A stretch of DNA of 64,000 nucleotides from Clostridia bacterium (GCA_017507325.1 JAFWBD010000059.1:1-64000); one strand, 5' to 3'; positions 1 to 8,507 are shown, counted from the first letter of the stretch. Notes: generated from the letters alone by a model not told the origin. A program made the numbers and translations.

Positions 1-128
1 GTGACCTCCTTTGCTGTTTTTATTTGTGCAGTTGGCAGCCGCACTTCTATTTTACAGCAAAGGAGTTGCTATGTCATTATCAACTATCTAATTCTTACCG
101 AACCACGCGTCTAACGCGTGGTTTTACT
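1..128 (-). mobile_element. Probable left end of an IS200/IS605-type element (partial)
   Basis: Read on the minus strand, a 10-bp perfect hairpin (arms 114-123 and 101-110, loop 111-113) is followed about 40 nt later by a 12-bp perfect inverted repeat (arms 54-65 and 6-17). The second arm of that repeat contains a strong Shine-Dalgarno sequence, AAAGGAGG, at the window edge. In IS200 the left end carries a subterminal palindrome and the tnpA leader folds to hide the ribosome binding site; this layout matches. The transposase gene would start just beyond position 1 and cannot be seen, so this is an inference from structure alone. The proposed boundary near 128 abuts the terminator of the first lipoprotein gene. 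Confidence 0.45.
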
Positions 129-130
129 AT

Positions 131-164
131 ACAAAAAAATCAGAAGGGCAATGCCCTTCTGATT
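131..164 (-). terminator. Rho-independent terminator of lipoprotein gene 1
   Basis: A 12-13 bp stem (138-150 pairing with 152-164) is followed on the minus strand by a run of seven T. It begins 8 nt after the stop codon of the gene at 172-1689. Confidence 0.85.
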
Positions 165-171
165 CTTAAAA

Positions 172-1689
172 TTAAAGTCCCAAATTGCGGATACCTTCCA
201 TAAATTGATCCATAGCGGTGCGTGCACCCTGAACCTTGGATTCGTAGGTGGAGGTGAGGGTATCCCAGTTGGTATCGTTACCGACAACGTTATTCGAACC
301 GGAACCAACCTTGGGGAAGATATTGATTTCACCCCAATTGAAAAGGACAACGGGGTCAAGGAGCTTATTCTCCAGCGCCATAATAACCATTTCCTGTGAG
401 TCAACGTCTACCACAGCCTGCTTCAAGCAAACTTGATCGAAAAAGGCAGGAGTCAGATGGATCATAGAATAGTAGGAGAAGAGCTCAAGGAAGTAGGCAG
501 ACTGCTCTTCGCCGGATTCAAATCCGTTCTTCTGCCAATCCTTATTGGGATCGTTGCTGGCGGTTGAGGGAATGGCAAAGCCAACAAAGTTTACGCCCTC
601 AACACCGGTATAATACTTATCCTGCTCCTCATTGAGCTTGGGCATAGGAAGTACGCCGTAATCAAAGGGAGTATCGGAGATGGTCAAAAGAGTTCCGGCG
701 TTACAAGCATAGAAGGTTCCGAGACCGCTCTTGAAGTGAGCAGCAGACCAGCTGACCTCACGCTCGGGAACAGCCAAAATCTTTTTTAGTGCTGCCCAAG
801 CATCCAAAACCTCCTGCTTGGGAGAATCCGGAATGGTATAGGTACCGTCGGCATTCAAAATGGAGAGGGTTACATTACAAGCATTCACGTGGTACCAGTT
901 GGTACTTGGCTCGGTGATATAACCGAAGCGGTCGGTTCCAAGGGTCATGGTGCCGTCACCGTTTTCATCATTGGCGGTAGCTTGCATGATCTCATACATC
1001 AGATCGATGGTCCATTTACCCTCGCGAACCTTCTGATAGAGGTTGAGTTCGGAGTCAAAGGAAGAGACAAGGCCCTTATTGAAGTACATAATCCAGCAAG
1101 TTCTGTCATCCAAGGTAGAGGCATCACCCACTGCATTGAACACCTTGCCTTCAAAGGTGACCTTGCTCATAGAAAAATCATCGTACCAAGCCTTTTCTAA
1201 ATTCAGATTTTCCAGAGAAGAGAGGTCAACAATCAAATTCGAAAGCATAAGCGTGGAATTGTAGTCCACACGACCAAACATCAAGTCACAAACGTAGTCA
1301 CCGGCAAGAAGAGGATCTTTGATCATAGTCAGATAGGAGGAGCCTGAAGGAGTCCAATTAATCTTGCAGTTGTACTTGTCTTCAATCTGAATGTTGCGTG
1401 TATAAACCGCGTCATTGATCTTGTCACCGTTGTACTGATCGGCATAGATCTCGTGAGTGGCAAGACCGCCCGTAGCGCCTGCAGAACCTTTAGAGTAGAT
1501 CATGAATTCGTGACCGCCGAGATCCTTTACCGGCGCATCATACACCTTGGATGTATCAACAGTGTCGGTTGGCGCTTCAATCTGGCCGGCCGTTTTCTTC
1601 TCCCCATCATCGCCCTTACAAGCAACGAGGAAGCAGGAAATGACCATTGTCAAAGCCATCAAGAAGCAAAAAAGTCTCTTTGTTTTCAT
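172..1689 (-). CDS. Substrate-binding-type lipoprotein, paralogue 1 of 5
   Basis: 505 aa protein with a type II signal peptide: basic start MKTKR, hydrophobic core, lipobox LVAC with Cys24. It should be anchored on the outer face of the membrane. The layout (charged linker, then a ~450 aa globular part with the MYFNK segment and many aromatic residues) resembles extracellular solute-binding proteins of ABC transporters; the ligand is unknown. An EF-hand-like acidic loop (DENGDGTMT) lies mid-protein. The start is supported by AAAGGG upstream of ATG. It is the last of five tandem paralogues on the minus strand, with its own promoter and terminator, so it is probably transcribed alone. No ABC permease or ATPase gene for sugar uptake is in the window. 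Alternative: a surface-binding lipoprotein not tied to transport. Confidence 0.8.
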   Translation of the reverse strand: MKTKRLFCFLMALTMVISCFLVACKGDDGEKKTAGQIEAPTDTVDTSKVYDAPVKDLGGHEFMIYSKGSAGATGGLATHEIYADQYNGDKINDAVYTRNIQIEDKYNCKINWTPSGSSYLTMIKDPLLAGDYVCDLMFGRVDYNSTLMLSNLIVDLSSLENLNLEKAWYDDFSMSKVTFEGKVFNAVGDASTLDDRTCWIMYFNKGLVSSFDSELNLYQKVREGKWTIDLMYEIMQATANDENGDGTMTLGTDRFGYITEPSTNWYHVNACNVTLSILNADGTYTIPDSPKQEVLDAWAALKKILAVPEREVSWSAAHFKSGLGTFYACNAGTLLTISDTPFDYGVLPMPKLNEEQDKYYTGVEGVNFVGFAIPSTASNDPNKDWQKNGFESGEEQSAYFLELFSYYSMIHLTPAFFDQVCLKQAVVDVDSQEMVIMALENKLLDPVVLFNWGEINIFPKVGSGSNNVVGNDTNWDTLTSTYESKVQGARTAMDQFMEGIRNLGL

Positions 1690-1715
1690 AAACTATAACC
1701 CTTTCTTTTGAATTT

Positions 1716-1770
1716 TGATAAAATCAATTTATCATATTTTAAAATTATCATATTTTTAAAACCTTGTCAA
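1716..1770 (-). promoter_or_regulatory. Promoter and leader hairpin of lipoprotein gene 1
   Basis: TTGACA (1765-1770) is followed after 15 nt by GATAAT (1744-1749) with an upstream TG. Between it and the RBS lies a 7-bp inverted repeat (1716-1722 with 1728-1734). The short spacer makes this the least certain of the five paralogue promoters. Confidence 0.5.
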
Positions 1771-1813
1771 CAAAAAAAACAAATTCAGACGTCACGTTTT
1801 TTAAATATAACAG

Positions 1814-1852
1814 AAAAACAACGAACCGTAAAAATACAGTTCGTTGTTTTTT
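1814..1852 (-). terminator. Rho-independent terminator of lipoprotein gene 2
   Basis: A 13-bp stem (1814-1826 with 1839-1851) flanks an A/T-rich loop and ends in T residues on the minus strand. It lies about 35 nt past the stop codon of the gene at 1887-3401. Confidence 0.8.
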
Positions 1853-1886
1853 ATCAAAATTAACAAATTATCCGATTTGTGCCAAA

Positions 1887-3401
1887 TTATGCGCCGAGAT
1901 TGCGAAGCCCTTCCAAGAACTGCTCCATAGCAGTGCGGGCTGCGCCGACTCTGGATTCGTAGGTGGAGGTGAGGGTTTCCCAGTTCTCATCGGAGCCGGG
2001 AACGCCAGCCTTAGGGGAACCAACCTCAGAGAAGATATTGATGCTACCCCAATTGAACATCACAACGGGATCAATGATCTTGTTCTCCAAAGCCATAATG
2101 ACCATCTCCTGAGAATCAACGTCAACCACAGCCTGCTTCAAGCAAACCTGATCGAAAAACGCGGGAGTCAGATGAATCATAGAATAGTAAGAGAAAAGCT
2201 CAAGGAAATAAGCAGACTGCTCTTCTCCGGACTCAAAGCCGTTCTTCTGCCAATCCTTATTGGGATCGTTCGAGGCGGTAACGGGAATCGCATAACCGCA
2301 GAAGTTATGATTTTCAACACCGGTATAGTACTTATCCTGCTCTTTGTTGAGTTTGGGCAAAGGAAGCACACCGTAATCAAAAGGAGTATCGGAAATGGTC
2401 AGGAGCGTTCCGGCGTTACAAGCAAAGAAGGTACCCAAACCGCTCTTAAAGTTGGAGCTCTTATCGCTGACCTCGCGGTAGGGAGAGGCCAAAACCTTTC
2501 TCAAGGCAGCCCAAGTATCCAAAAGATCCTGCTTGGGAGAATCCGGAATGGTGTAGGTGCCGTCGCCGTTATAGATGGAAAGGGTGGTGTTGCAGGCGTT
2601 CACGTGATACCAGTTGGTGCTGCGCTCGGTGATGTAGCCAAAGCGGTCCTTACCGGGGGTGAGGGCACCGTCACCGTCGTTATCAAACCAAGTGTTTTCC
2701 ATAATTTCATATAGCAAATCGATGGTCCATTCACCCTCGCGAACCTTTTGATAGAGATTCAACTCAGGATCGTAGTTATTAACGAGCGCCTTGTTGAAAT
2801 ACATGATCCAAGCCGTTCTGTCGTCCAACGTAGCAGCGTCGCCAATGGCAGTAAAGGCCTTTCCTTCAAAGGTGATTTTACTCATGGAGAAATCATCGTA
2901 CCAAGCCTTGGAAAGATCTATATTTTGCAGAGTAGTCAGATCCACCAAGAGGTTAGAGAGCATCAAGGTACTGTGATTATCCAAGCGACCAAACATCATA
3001 TCGCAAACGTAATCTCCGGCGAGGAGGGGGTCCTTGATTTTACTGACGTATGCCGAAGTACCGCTTACGGGCGACATAGTAATCGTGCAATTGTATTTTT
3101 CTTCGATCTGCAAATTGCGGGTGTACACAGCGTCATTGATCTTATCGCCGTTGTAGCCCTCGGAAAAGATTTCGTGGGTACCGAGGCCAACGTGGTCAGC
3201 ATACTTGGCATAGATCACAAACTCGTGACCGCCAAGATCCTTTACAGGGGCATCGTACACCTTGGAGGTGTCAACCGTATCGGTGGGAGCAACCACACTA
3301 CCGGCTGTTTGGGTGTTTTTTGCACCATTGTCGCAGGAAACCAAGAAGCAGCTTGCTAACATAACCAGAGCAAATGCAAAAGCCAAGATCCGTTTTGTCA
3401 T
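1887..3401 (-). CDS. Substrate-binding-type lipoprotein, paralogue 2 of 5
   Basis: 504 aa. A longer open frame reaches 3494, but the start at 3401 (ATG, MTKRIL) is preferred: it has an AGAGG ribosome binding site, gives a proper type II signal peptide (lipobox LVSC, Cys23), and leaves the promoter upstream. The mature protein is alignable along its length with the other four paralogues, with near-invariant blocks such as GDKINDAVYTRN, DPLLAGDY, KAWYD and WQKNGFESG. The acidic loop reads DNDGDGALT. The part after the linker (around residues 50-70) differs most between copies, as does the extreme C-terminal linker before ENW. Function is inferred only from lipoprotein sorting and fold resemblance to solute-binding proteins; the ligand is unknown. 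Confidence 0.8.
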   Translation of the reverse strand: MTKRILAFAFALVMLASCFLVSCDNGAKNTQTAGSVVAPTDTVDTSKVYDAPVKDLGGHEFVIYAKYADHVGLGTHEIFSEGYNGDKINDAVYTRNLQIEEKYNCTITMSPVSGTSAYVSKIKDPLLAGDYVCDMMFGRLDNHSTLMLSNLLVDLTTLQNIDLSKAWYDDFSMSKITFEGKAFTAIGDAATLDDRTAWIMYFNKALVNNYDPELNLYQKVREGEWTIDLLYEIMENTWFDNDGDGALTPGKDRFGYITERSTNWYHVNACNTTLSIYNGDGTYTIPDSPKQDLLDTWAALRKVLASPYREVSDKSSNFKSGLGTFFACNAGTLLTISDTPFDYGVLPLPKLNKEQDKYYTGVENHNFCGYAIPVTASNDPNKDWQKNGFESGEEQSAYFLELFSYYSMIHLTPAFFDQVCLKQAVVDVDSQEMVIMALENKIIDPVVMFNWGSINIFSEVGSPKAGVPGSDENWETLTSTYESRVGAARTAMEQFLEGLRNLGA

Positions 3402-3429
3402 AACTTTACCTCTTTCTCGTCGATTTATG

Positions 3430-3482
3430 CCCGATCTGTCGGGTACAATACTAATATACCATTTTTGTACAAAATTTGTCAA
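3430..3482 (-). promoter_or_regulatory. SigA-type promoter and leader hairpin of lipoprotein gene 2
   Basis: TTGACA (3477-3482), an 18-nt spacer, then TATATT (3453-3458). The palindrome CCCGA-TCTG-TCGGG (3430-3443) lies 9 nt after the -10 box, where transcription should start. Confidence 0.7.
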
Positions 3483-3492
3483 TATAAATTTC

Positions 3493-3528
3493 AAAAAAAA
3501 TCGGAAAAGCCTCGGCTTTTCCGATTTT
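3493..3528 (-). terminator. Rho-independent terminator of lipoprotein gene 3
   Basis: A 13-bp stem (3499-3511 with 3514-3526) is followed by a T-run on the minus strand, shortly after the stop codon of the gene at 3561-5087. Confidence 0.85.
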
Positions 3529-3560
3529 TACCGTTAAATTCTTCTAATATTTATTTTGGA

Positions 3561-5087
3561 TCAGAGACCCATATTCCGCATACCCTCCAGGAACTGTTCC
3601 ATAGCGGTACGGGCTGCACCAACTCGGGATTCATAGGTTGAAGTAAAGGTATCCCAGTTCTCATCGGAGCCGACGGTTCCATTCTTTCCGGGAGAGCCGC
3701 ATTCATAGAAGGTGTTGGCGGTAGAGCCCCAGTTGAAGAGAAGGACGGGGTCGATCACCTTATTTTCCAGCGCCATGATCACCATTTCCTGAGAATCCAT
3801 ATCAACCACGGCCTGCTTGAGGCAAACCTGATCGAAGAAGGCGGGGGTCAGATGGATCATAGAATAGTAGGAGAAGAGCTCCAAGAAGTAGGCGGACTGC
3901 TCTGCGCCGGACTCGAAGCCGTTCTTCTGCCAATGCTGGTTGGGGTCGTTGCCTGCGGTGGTGGGAATGGCATAGCCGCAGAAGTTGGTGGATTCCACAC
4001 CGGTGTAGTACTTATCCTGCGACTCACTCATTTTGGGCATAGGAAGCACGCCGTACTCAAAGGGGGTGGCGCCCATTTCAATGAGCGTACCGGCATTGCA
4101 GGCAAAGAAGGTGCCGAGACCGTTGTGAAAGTTGGCAATGGTGTAGCTGACCTCACGCTTGGGATTGCCCAGGATCTTTCTCAGAGCAGCCCAAGCATCC
4201 AAAAGTTCCTGCTTAGGAGAATCCGGAATGGTATAGGTTCCGTCGGCATTCTTCACAGAAAGGGTCACGTTGAAGGAAGATACGTGGTAGAGGTTGGTGG
4301 TGCGCTCGGTGATGTAGCCGAAGCGGTCCTTACCGATGGTCATAGTACCGTCGCCGTCGTTGTCATGGGCAGTACCTTCCATAATATCATACATCAGATC
4401 GATGGTCCACTTACCCTCGCGAACCTTTTGGTAGAGGTTCAATTCGGGATTGTAGTTTGCAACGATCTCCTTGTTGAAATACATAATCCAACAGGTTCTG
4501 TCATCCAGGGTAGCACCGTCGCCGATGGCGGTGAAGCTCTTCCCTTCGAAGGTAACGTTGCCCATGGAAAAGCTGTCATACCAAGCCTTGGAAAGATTCA
4601 TATTCTCCAGCGTGGTCAAATCCACCAGGAGGTTGGAAAGCATCAAGGTCTGATTCTTATCCACACGGCCGAACAACAGATCGGCAACGTAATCGCCGGC
4701 AAGGAGAGGGTCTTTGATGGTATTGACGTAGGTATTGCCGGAGGAGGCAACTTCCTTCATCTTGATGGTGCAATTATACTTCTGCTCGATTTGGAGGTTA
4801 CGGGTATAAACCGCGTCGTTGATCTTATCGCCGTTGTAGCCTTCGGCATAGATCTCGTGGGTAGCCAATTGAGGAACGTTGGCGGCATTTTTGGCATAGA
4901 TCACAAATTCGTGACCGCCAAGATCCTTGAAGGGGGCATCGTACACCTTGGAGGTGTCAACCGTATCGGTAGGAGCAACCGCGCCACCGACCGTTTGGGT
5001 TTTCTTTGCTTCGTTATCGCAAGAAACCAAGAAGCAGCTTGCTAACATAACCAGAGCAAATACAAAAGCCAAGATCCGTTTTGTCAT
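3561..5087 (-). CDS. Substrate-binding-type lipoprotein, paralogue 3 of 5
   Basis: 508 aa; start at 5087 (ATG with AGAGG upstream), not the open-frame limit at 5180, because the upstream extension is the shared leader and promoter. Lipobox LVSC with Cys23. The signal peptide differs from paralogue 2 at only one or two residues and the upstream DNA is almost identical, while its C-terminal codons match paralogue 4, so it sits between two conversion tracts. The acidic loop reads DNDGDGTMT. Residues around 55-70 and 320-345 differ from its neighbours. Probably an extracytoplasmic binding protein of unknown ligand with its own promoter and terminator. Confidence 0.8.
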   Translation of the reverse strand: MTKRILAFVFALVMLASCFLVSCDNEAKKTQTVGGAVAPTDTVDTSKVYDAPFKDLGGHEFVIYAKNAANVPQLATHEIYAEGYNGDKINDAVYTRNLQIEQKYNCTIKMKEVASSGNTYVNTIKDPLLAGDYVADLLFGRVDKNQTLMLSNLLVDLTTLENMNLSKAWYDSFSMGNVTFEGKSFTAIGDGATLDDRTCWIMYFNKEIVANYNPELNLYQKVREGKWTIDLMYDIMEGTAHDNDGDGTMTIGKDRFGYITERTTNLYHVSSFNVTLSVKNADGTYTIPDSPKQELLDAWAALRKILGNPKREVSYTIANFHNGLGTFFACNAGTLIEMGATPFEYGVLPMPKMSESQDKYYTGVESTNFCGYAIPTTAGNDPNQHWQKNGFESGAEQSAYFLELFSYYSMIHLTPAFFDQVCLKQAVVDMDSQEMVIMALENKVIDPVLLFNWGSTANTFYECGSPGKNGTVGSDENWDTFTSTYESRVGAARTAMEQFLEGMRNMGL

Positions 5088-5115
5088 AACTTTACCTCTT
5101 TCTCGTCGATTTATG

Positions 5116-5168
5116 CCCGATCTGTCGGGTACAATACTAATATACCATTTTTGTACAAAATTTGTCAA
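5116..5168 (-). promoter_or_regulatory. SigA-type promoter and leader hairpin of lipoprotein gene 3
   Basis: TTGACA (5163-5168), 18-nt spacer, TATATT (5139-5144), then the CCCGA-TCTG-TCGGG palindrome at 5116-5129. It is the same arrangement as for gene 2. Confidence 0.7.
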
Positions 5169-5178
5169 TATAAATTTC

Positions 5179-5217
5179 AAAAAAAAAATCGGAAAAGCCG
5201 AGGCTTTTCCGATTTTT
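5179..5217 (-). terminator. Rho-independent terminator of lipoprotein gene 4
   Basis: A GC-containing stem with an A10/T-rich flank, located about 30 nt after the stop of the gene at 5249-6784. Its T-run overlaps the promoter region of gene 3. Confidence 0.85.
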
Positions 5218-5248
5218 ACCGTTAAATTCTTCTTATATTTATTTTGGA

Positions 5249-6784
5249 TCAGAGACCCATATTCCGCATACCCTCCAGGAACTGTTCCATAGCGGTACGG
5301 GCGGGGGTAACTCTTGCTTCATAAGTGGAGGTGAAGGTATCCCAAGCCTCATCGGAACCGACCGATTTATTTCCCTTGGGAGAGCCGCATTCATAGAACA
5401 TCTTAGCGGTATCACCCCAGTTGAAGAGAAGGACGGGGTCGATCACCTTATTTTCCAGTGCCATGATCACCATTTCCTGAGAATCCACGTCAACAACCGA
5501 CTGCTTGAGGCAAACCTGATCAAAGAAGGCGGGAGTCAGATGAACCATAGAAAAGTAGGAGAAGAGCTCCAGGAAGTAGGCAGACTGCTCTGCGCCGGAC
5601 TCAAAGCCGTTCTTTTGCCAATCCTTATTGGGGTCGTTACCGACAGTGGTGGGAATGGCATAGCCGCAGAAGTTGGTGGATTCCACGCCGGTGTAGTATT
5701 TATCCTGCTCCTCGTTCATCTTCGGCATGGGAAGCACACCGTATTCGAAGGGAGCGGCGGACATTTCCAGAAGGGTACCGGCGTTGCAGGCAAAGAAAGT
5801 GCCGAGACCGTTGTGGAAATTTTCAATGGTCCAGCTAACCTCACGTTTGGGGTTGGCCAAAACCTTCTTCAGAGCGGCCCAAGCATCCAAAAGCTCCTGC
5901 TTGGGAGCATCGGGAATGGTGTAGGTTCCATCGGCATTCTTCGTGGAAAGGGTCACGTTAAAGGCAGATACGTGGTAGAGGTTGGTGGTACGCTCGGTAA
6001 TATAGCCGAAACGGTCCTTACCGATGGTCATGGTACCGTCGCCGTCGTTGTCATTGGCAGTGCCTTCCATAATATTATAAAGAAGATCGACGGTCCATTT
6101 GCCCTCACGAACCATCTGATACAGGTTCAATTCGGTATCGTAGTTTGTTACGATCTCCTTGTTAAAATACATCAGCCAGCAGGTTCTGTCGTCCAGGGTG
6201 GCACCGTCGCCGATGGCGGTGAAGGTCTTCCCTTCAAAGGTGATGTTGCTCATGGAAAAGTCATCGTACCAAGCCTTGGAGAGATCCATATTCTCGAGAG
6301 TGGAAAGATCCACCAAGAGGTTGGAGAGCATCAAGGTTTGGTTCTTATCCACGCGGCCGAACATCAGATCGCACACGTAGTCCCCTGCCAGAAGAGGATC
6401 CTTGATCTTGGTAATATAGGTGTCACCGGAGGAAGAAACGGGTTGCATCGAAATTTTGCAGTTGTACTTTTCCTCGATCTGAAGGTTACGGGAATAAACC
6501 GCATCGTTAATCTTATCGCCGTTGAATTCCTCGGCATAGATTTCGTGGGTAGCCAGCTGAACACTGGTCAGAGGCCAAGTACCTTTGGCATAAAAAATAA
6601 ATTCGTGTCCGCCAAGATCCTTAACAGGGGCATCGTACACCGCAGAATAATCCGTGGTGTCGGTCGGAAGCTGAGCTTGCGCTCCCGTTTTCTTCTCGCC
6701 CTCATCCCCCTTACAACCGATAAGGCAGCAAGGAAGCAACATAATGAGCGCAAAAAGAAAAGCTAAGATTCTTTTGGTTTTCAT
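5249..6784 (-). CDS. Substrate-binding-type lipoprotein, paralogue 4 of 5
   Basis: 511 aa; start at 6784 (ATG, MKTKRIL) with AAAAGGAAAT upstream. The open frame extends to 6901, but that part is promoter and leader. Type II signal peptide with lipobox LIGC and Cys24. The linker reads PTDTTDYSAVYDAP, where the other copies have PTDTVDTSK. The acidic loop DNDGDGTMT and the C-terminal block FYECGSP are shared with paralogue 3. Same role inferred as the rest of the array: surface-anchored binding protein, ligand unknown. Confidence 0.8.
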   Translation of the reverse strand: MKTKRILAFLFALIMLLPCCLIGCKGDEGEKKTGAQAQLPTDTTDYSAVYDAPVKDLGGHEFIFYAKGTWPLTSVQLATHEIYAEEFNGDKINDAVYSRNLQIEEKYNCKISMQPVSSSGDTYITKIKDPLLAGDYVCDLMFGRVDKNQTLMLSNLLVDLSTLENMDLSKAWYDDFSMSNITFEGKTFTAIGDGATLDDRTCWLMYFNKEIVTNYDTELNLYQMVREGKWTVDLLYNIMEGTANDNDGDGTMTIGKDRFGYITERTTNLYHVSAFNVTLSTKNADGTYTIPDAPKQELLDAWAALKKVLANPKREVSWTIENFHNGLGTFFACNAGTLLEMSAAPFEYGVLPMPKMNEEQDKYYTGVESTNFCGYAIPTTVGNDPNKDWQKNGFESGAEQSAYFLELFSYFSMVHLTPAFFDQVCLKQSVVDVDSQEMVIMALENKVIDPVLLFNWGDTAKMFYECGSPKGNKSVGSDEAWDTFTSTYEARVTPARTAMEQFLEGMRNMGL

Positions 6785-6810
6785 GATATTTCCTTTTCTG
6801 AGTTTGTATT

Positions 6811-6865
6811 TTCCCGTAAAATACGGGAATGCGCTTATTATATCACGACAATATGGAATTGTAAA
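6811..6865 (-). promoter_or_regulatory. SigA-type promoter and leader hairpin of lipoprotein gene 4
   Basis: TTTACA (6860-6865), 17-nt spacer, TATAAT (6837-6842). A 7-bp inverted repeat TTCCCGT/ACGGGAA (6811-6829) follows 7 nt after the -10 box. The CCCG/CGGG core is shared with genes 2 and 3 although the surrounding sequence differs. Confidence 0.75.
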
Positions 6866-6909
6866 GGGCTTTTTCAAAAAAATATTTAAATTAAACAGCA
6901 AGGAGATTT

Positions 6910-6947
6910 AAATAAAACAGAATCGGAAAGGACTTCCTTTCCGATTC
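6910..6947 (-). terminator. Rho-independent terminator of lipoprotein gene 5
   Basis: A 12-bp perfect stem (6920-6931 with 6936-6947, loop ACTT) is followed on the minus strand by TGTTTTATTT. It lies about 40 nt past the stop of the gene at 6987-8507. Confidence 0.85.
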
Positions 6948-6986
6948 CGTAACGATTTCAACGATGGTTTTTATTCAAAATTCGGG

Positions 6987-8507
6987 TTAAATACCGGAAT
7001 TGCGAACTGCCTCCAGGAACTGTTCCATAGCCGTGCGAGCTGCACCGACCTTGGATTCATAGGTGGAGGTGAAGGTATCCCAGTACTCGTCGGTACCGAC
7101 ACCGCCGTTCTTACCGCCGGAGCCGCAATCGTAAAAGATGTTAACGGTTTTACCCCAGTTGAAGAGAACCACGGGGTCAACAATCTTATTCTTGAGGGCC
7201 AGAACGACCATTTCCTGAGAATCGGTATCCACCACAGCCTGCTTCAAGCAAACCTGATCGAAGAAGGCGGGGGTGAGAATGGTCATCGAATAGTAGGAAT
7301 ATGCCTCCAGGAAGTAGGCGGATTGCTCCTCGCCGGATTCGAATCCGTTCTTCTGCCAATCCTTATTGGGATCGTTAGAGGCGGTCACGGGGATGGCATA
7401 GCCGCAGAAGGAATAATCTTCAACACCGGTGTAATACTCGGCCTGCTCCTCGTTGAGCTTGGGCATGGGAAGCACGCCGTATTCAAAGGGAGCCTGAGAC
7501 ATGGTCAAGAGAGTACCCGCATTGCAGGCAAAGAAGGTTCCGAGGCTGTTGCGGAAGCGAGTGCCCGAATCAGCCACGTCACGCAAGGGGGTGCCGAGGA
7601 TCTTTCTCAGCGCGGTCCAGGAATCCAAAAGATCCTGCTTGGGAGAATCCGGAATGGTAAAGGTTCCGTCTGCATTCTTGATGGAAAGAGTCACGTTGCA
7701 GGCGTTCACGTGATACCAGTTGGTGGAATACTCGGTAATATAACCGAAGCGGTCGGTTCCGGGGGTCATAGTACCGTCACCGTTGTTATCAAACTGGGTG
7801 GCTTCCATGATCTCATACATCAGATCGATGGTCCACTTGCCTTCGCGAACCTTCTGATAGAGGTTCACGTCAGGGTCATAGAGAGCCACAAGCTCTTTGT
7901 TGAAATACATAATCCAAGCGGTTCTGTCATCCAGAGTAGCACCGTCACCGATGGCGGTGAAGGCCTTGCCCTCAAAGGTGATTACATCCATAGAAAAATC
8001 ATCGTACCAGGCCTTGGAAAGATTCATATTTTCCATGGTATTCAGATCAACCAGAAGATTGGACTGCATCAGCGTAGCGTGCTGAGTGGCACGGCCGAAC
8101 ATCAGATCGCACACGTAATCCCCTGCCAGAAGAGGATCCTTGATACGGGCAACGTAGTTGCCGTCGTTGACGGTTTCCTGTGTGATGGAGCAGTTGTACC
8201 GATCCTCCAGCTGAAGGTTACGGGTATAGACTGCGTCGTTGATCTTATCGCCGTTGAAAGTTTCGGCATAGATCTCGTGGGTTGCCAAGGTAACAGCGGT
8301 GATGGTTCTGACCCAGAACTTAAATTCGTGACCGCCAAGATCCTTGATGGGGGCATCGTAGATTTTGGAGGTGTCCACCGTATCGGTGGGAACTTCGAGG
8401 TTACCGGCTGTTGCGGTTTTCTTTTCATCGCCCTTACAGCCCACCAAACAACAGGACAGCAGCATAACGATGGCAAAGAACAGCGCCATAAATCTCTTTG
8501 CGTTCAT
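6987..8507 (-). CDS. Substrate-binding-type lipoprotein, paralogue 5 of 5
   Basis: 506 aa; ATG at 8507 with AAAAGGAG in good spacing. Lipobox LVGC with Cys24. It is the most divergent copy in the N-terminal variable stretch (around residues 60-75, FWVRTITAVT) and near residue 395, where EAYSYYSMTIL replaces ELFSYYSMIHL. The acidic loop reads DNNGDGTMT. It is the first of the array in transcription direction, divergent from malQ. The malQ neighbour could hint at a glucan-related ligand, but divergence and separate promoters make that weak. Confidence 0.8.
   Translation of the reverse strand: MNAKRFMALFFAIVMLLSCCLVGCKGDEKKTATAGNLEVPTDTVDTSKIYDAPIKDLGGHEFKFWVRTITAVTLATHEIYAETFNGDKINDAVYTRNLQLEDRYNCSITQETVNDGNYVARIKDPLLAGDYVCDLMFGRATQHATLMQSNLLVDLNTMENMNLSKAWYDDFSMDVITFEGKAFTAIGDGATLDDRTAWIMYFNKELVALYDPDVNLYQKVREGKWTIDLMYEIMEATQFDNNGDGTMTPGTDRFGYITEYSTNWYHVNACNVTLSIKNADGTFTIPDSPKQDLLDSWTALRKILGTPLRDVADSGTRFRNSLGTFFACNAGTLLTMSQAPFEYGVLPMPKLNEEQAEYYTGVEDYSFCGYAIPVTASNDPNKDWQKNGFESGEEQSAYFLEAYSYYSMTILTPAFFDQVCLKQAVVDTDSQEMVVLALKNKIVDPVVLFNWGKTVNIFYDCGSGGKNGGVGTDEYWDTFTSTYESKVGAARTAMEQFLEAVRNSGI

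Larger units (their letters stand above)
3332..3614. repeat. Near-identical direct repeat, copy A
   Basis: This 283-bp stretch matches 5018-5302 (285 bp) almost base for base. It covers the signal-peptide codons of one lipoprotein gene, its promoter and leader, the terminator, and the last codons of the next gene upstream. Differences I can see are an A-tract of 8 versus 10, a few substitutions, and an inverted CTCGG/CGAGG terminator loop. It marks recent duplication or gene conversion. Confidence 0.9.
5018..5302. repeat. Near-identical direct repeat, copy B
   Basis: Counterpart of 3332-3614; it covers the start, leader, promoter and flanking terminator at the 3/4 gene boundary of the lipoprotein array. 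Confidence 0.9.
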
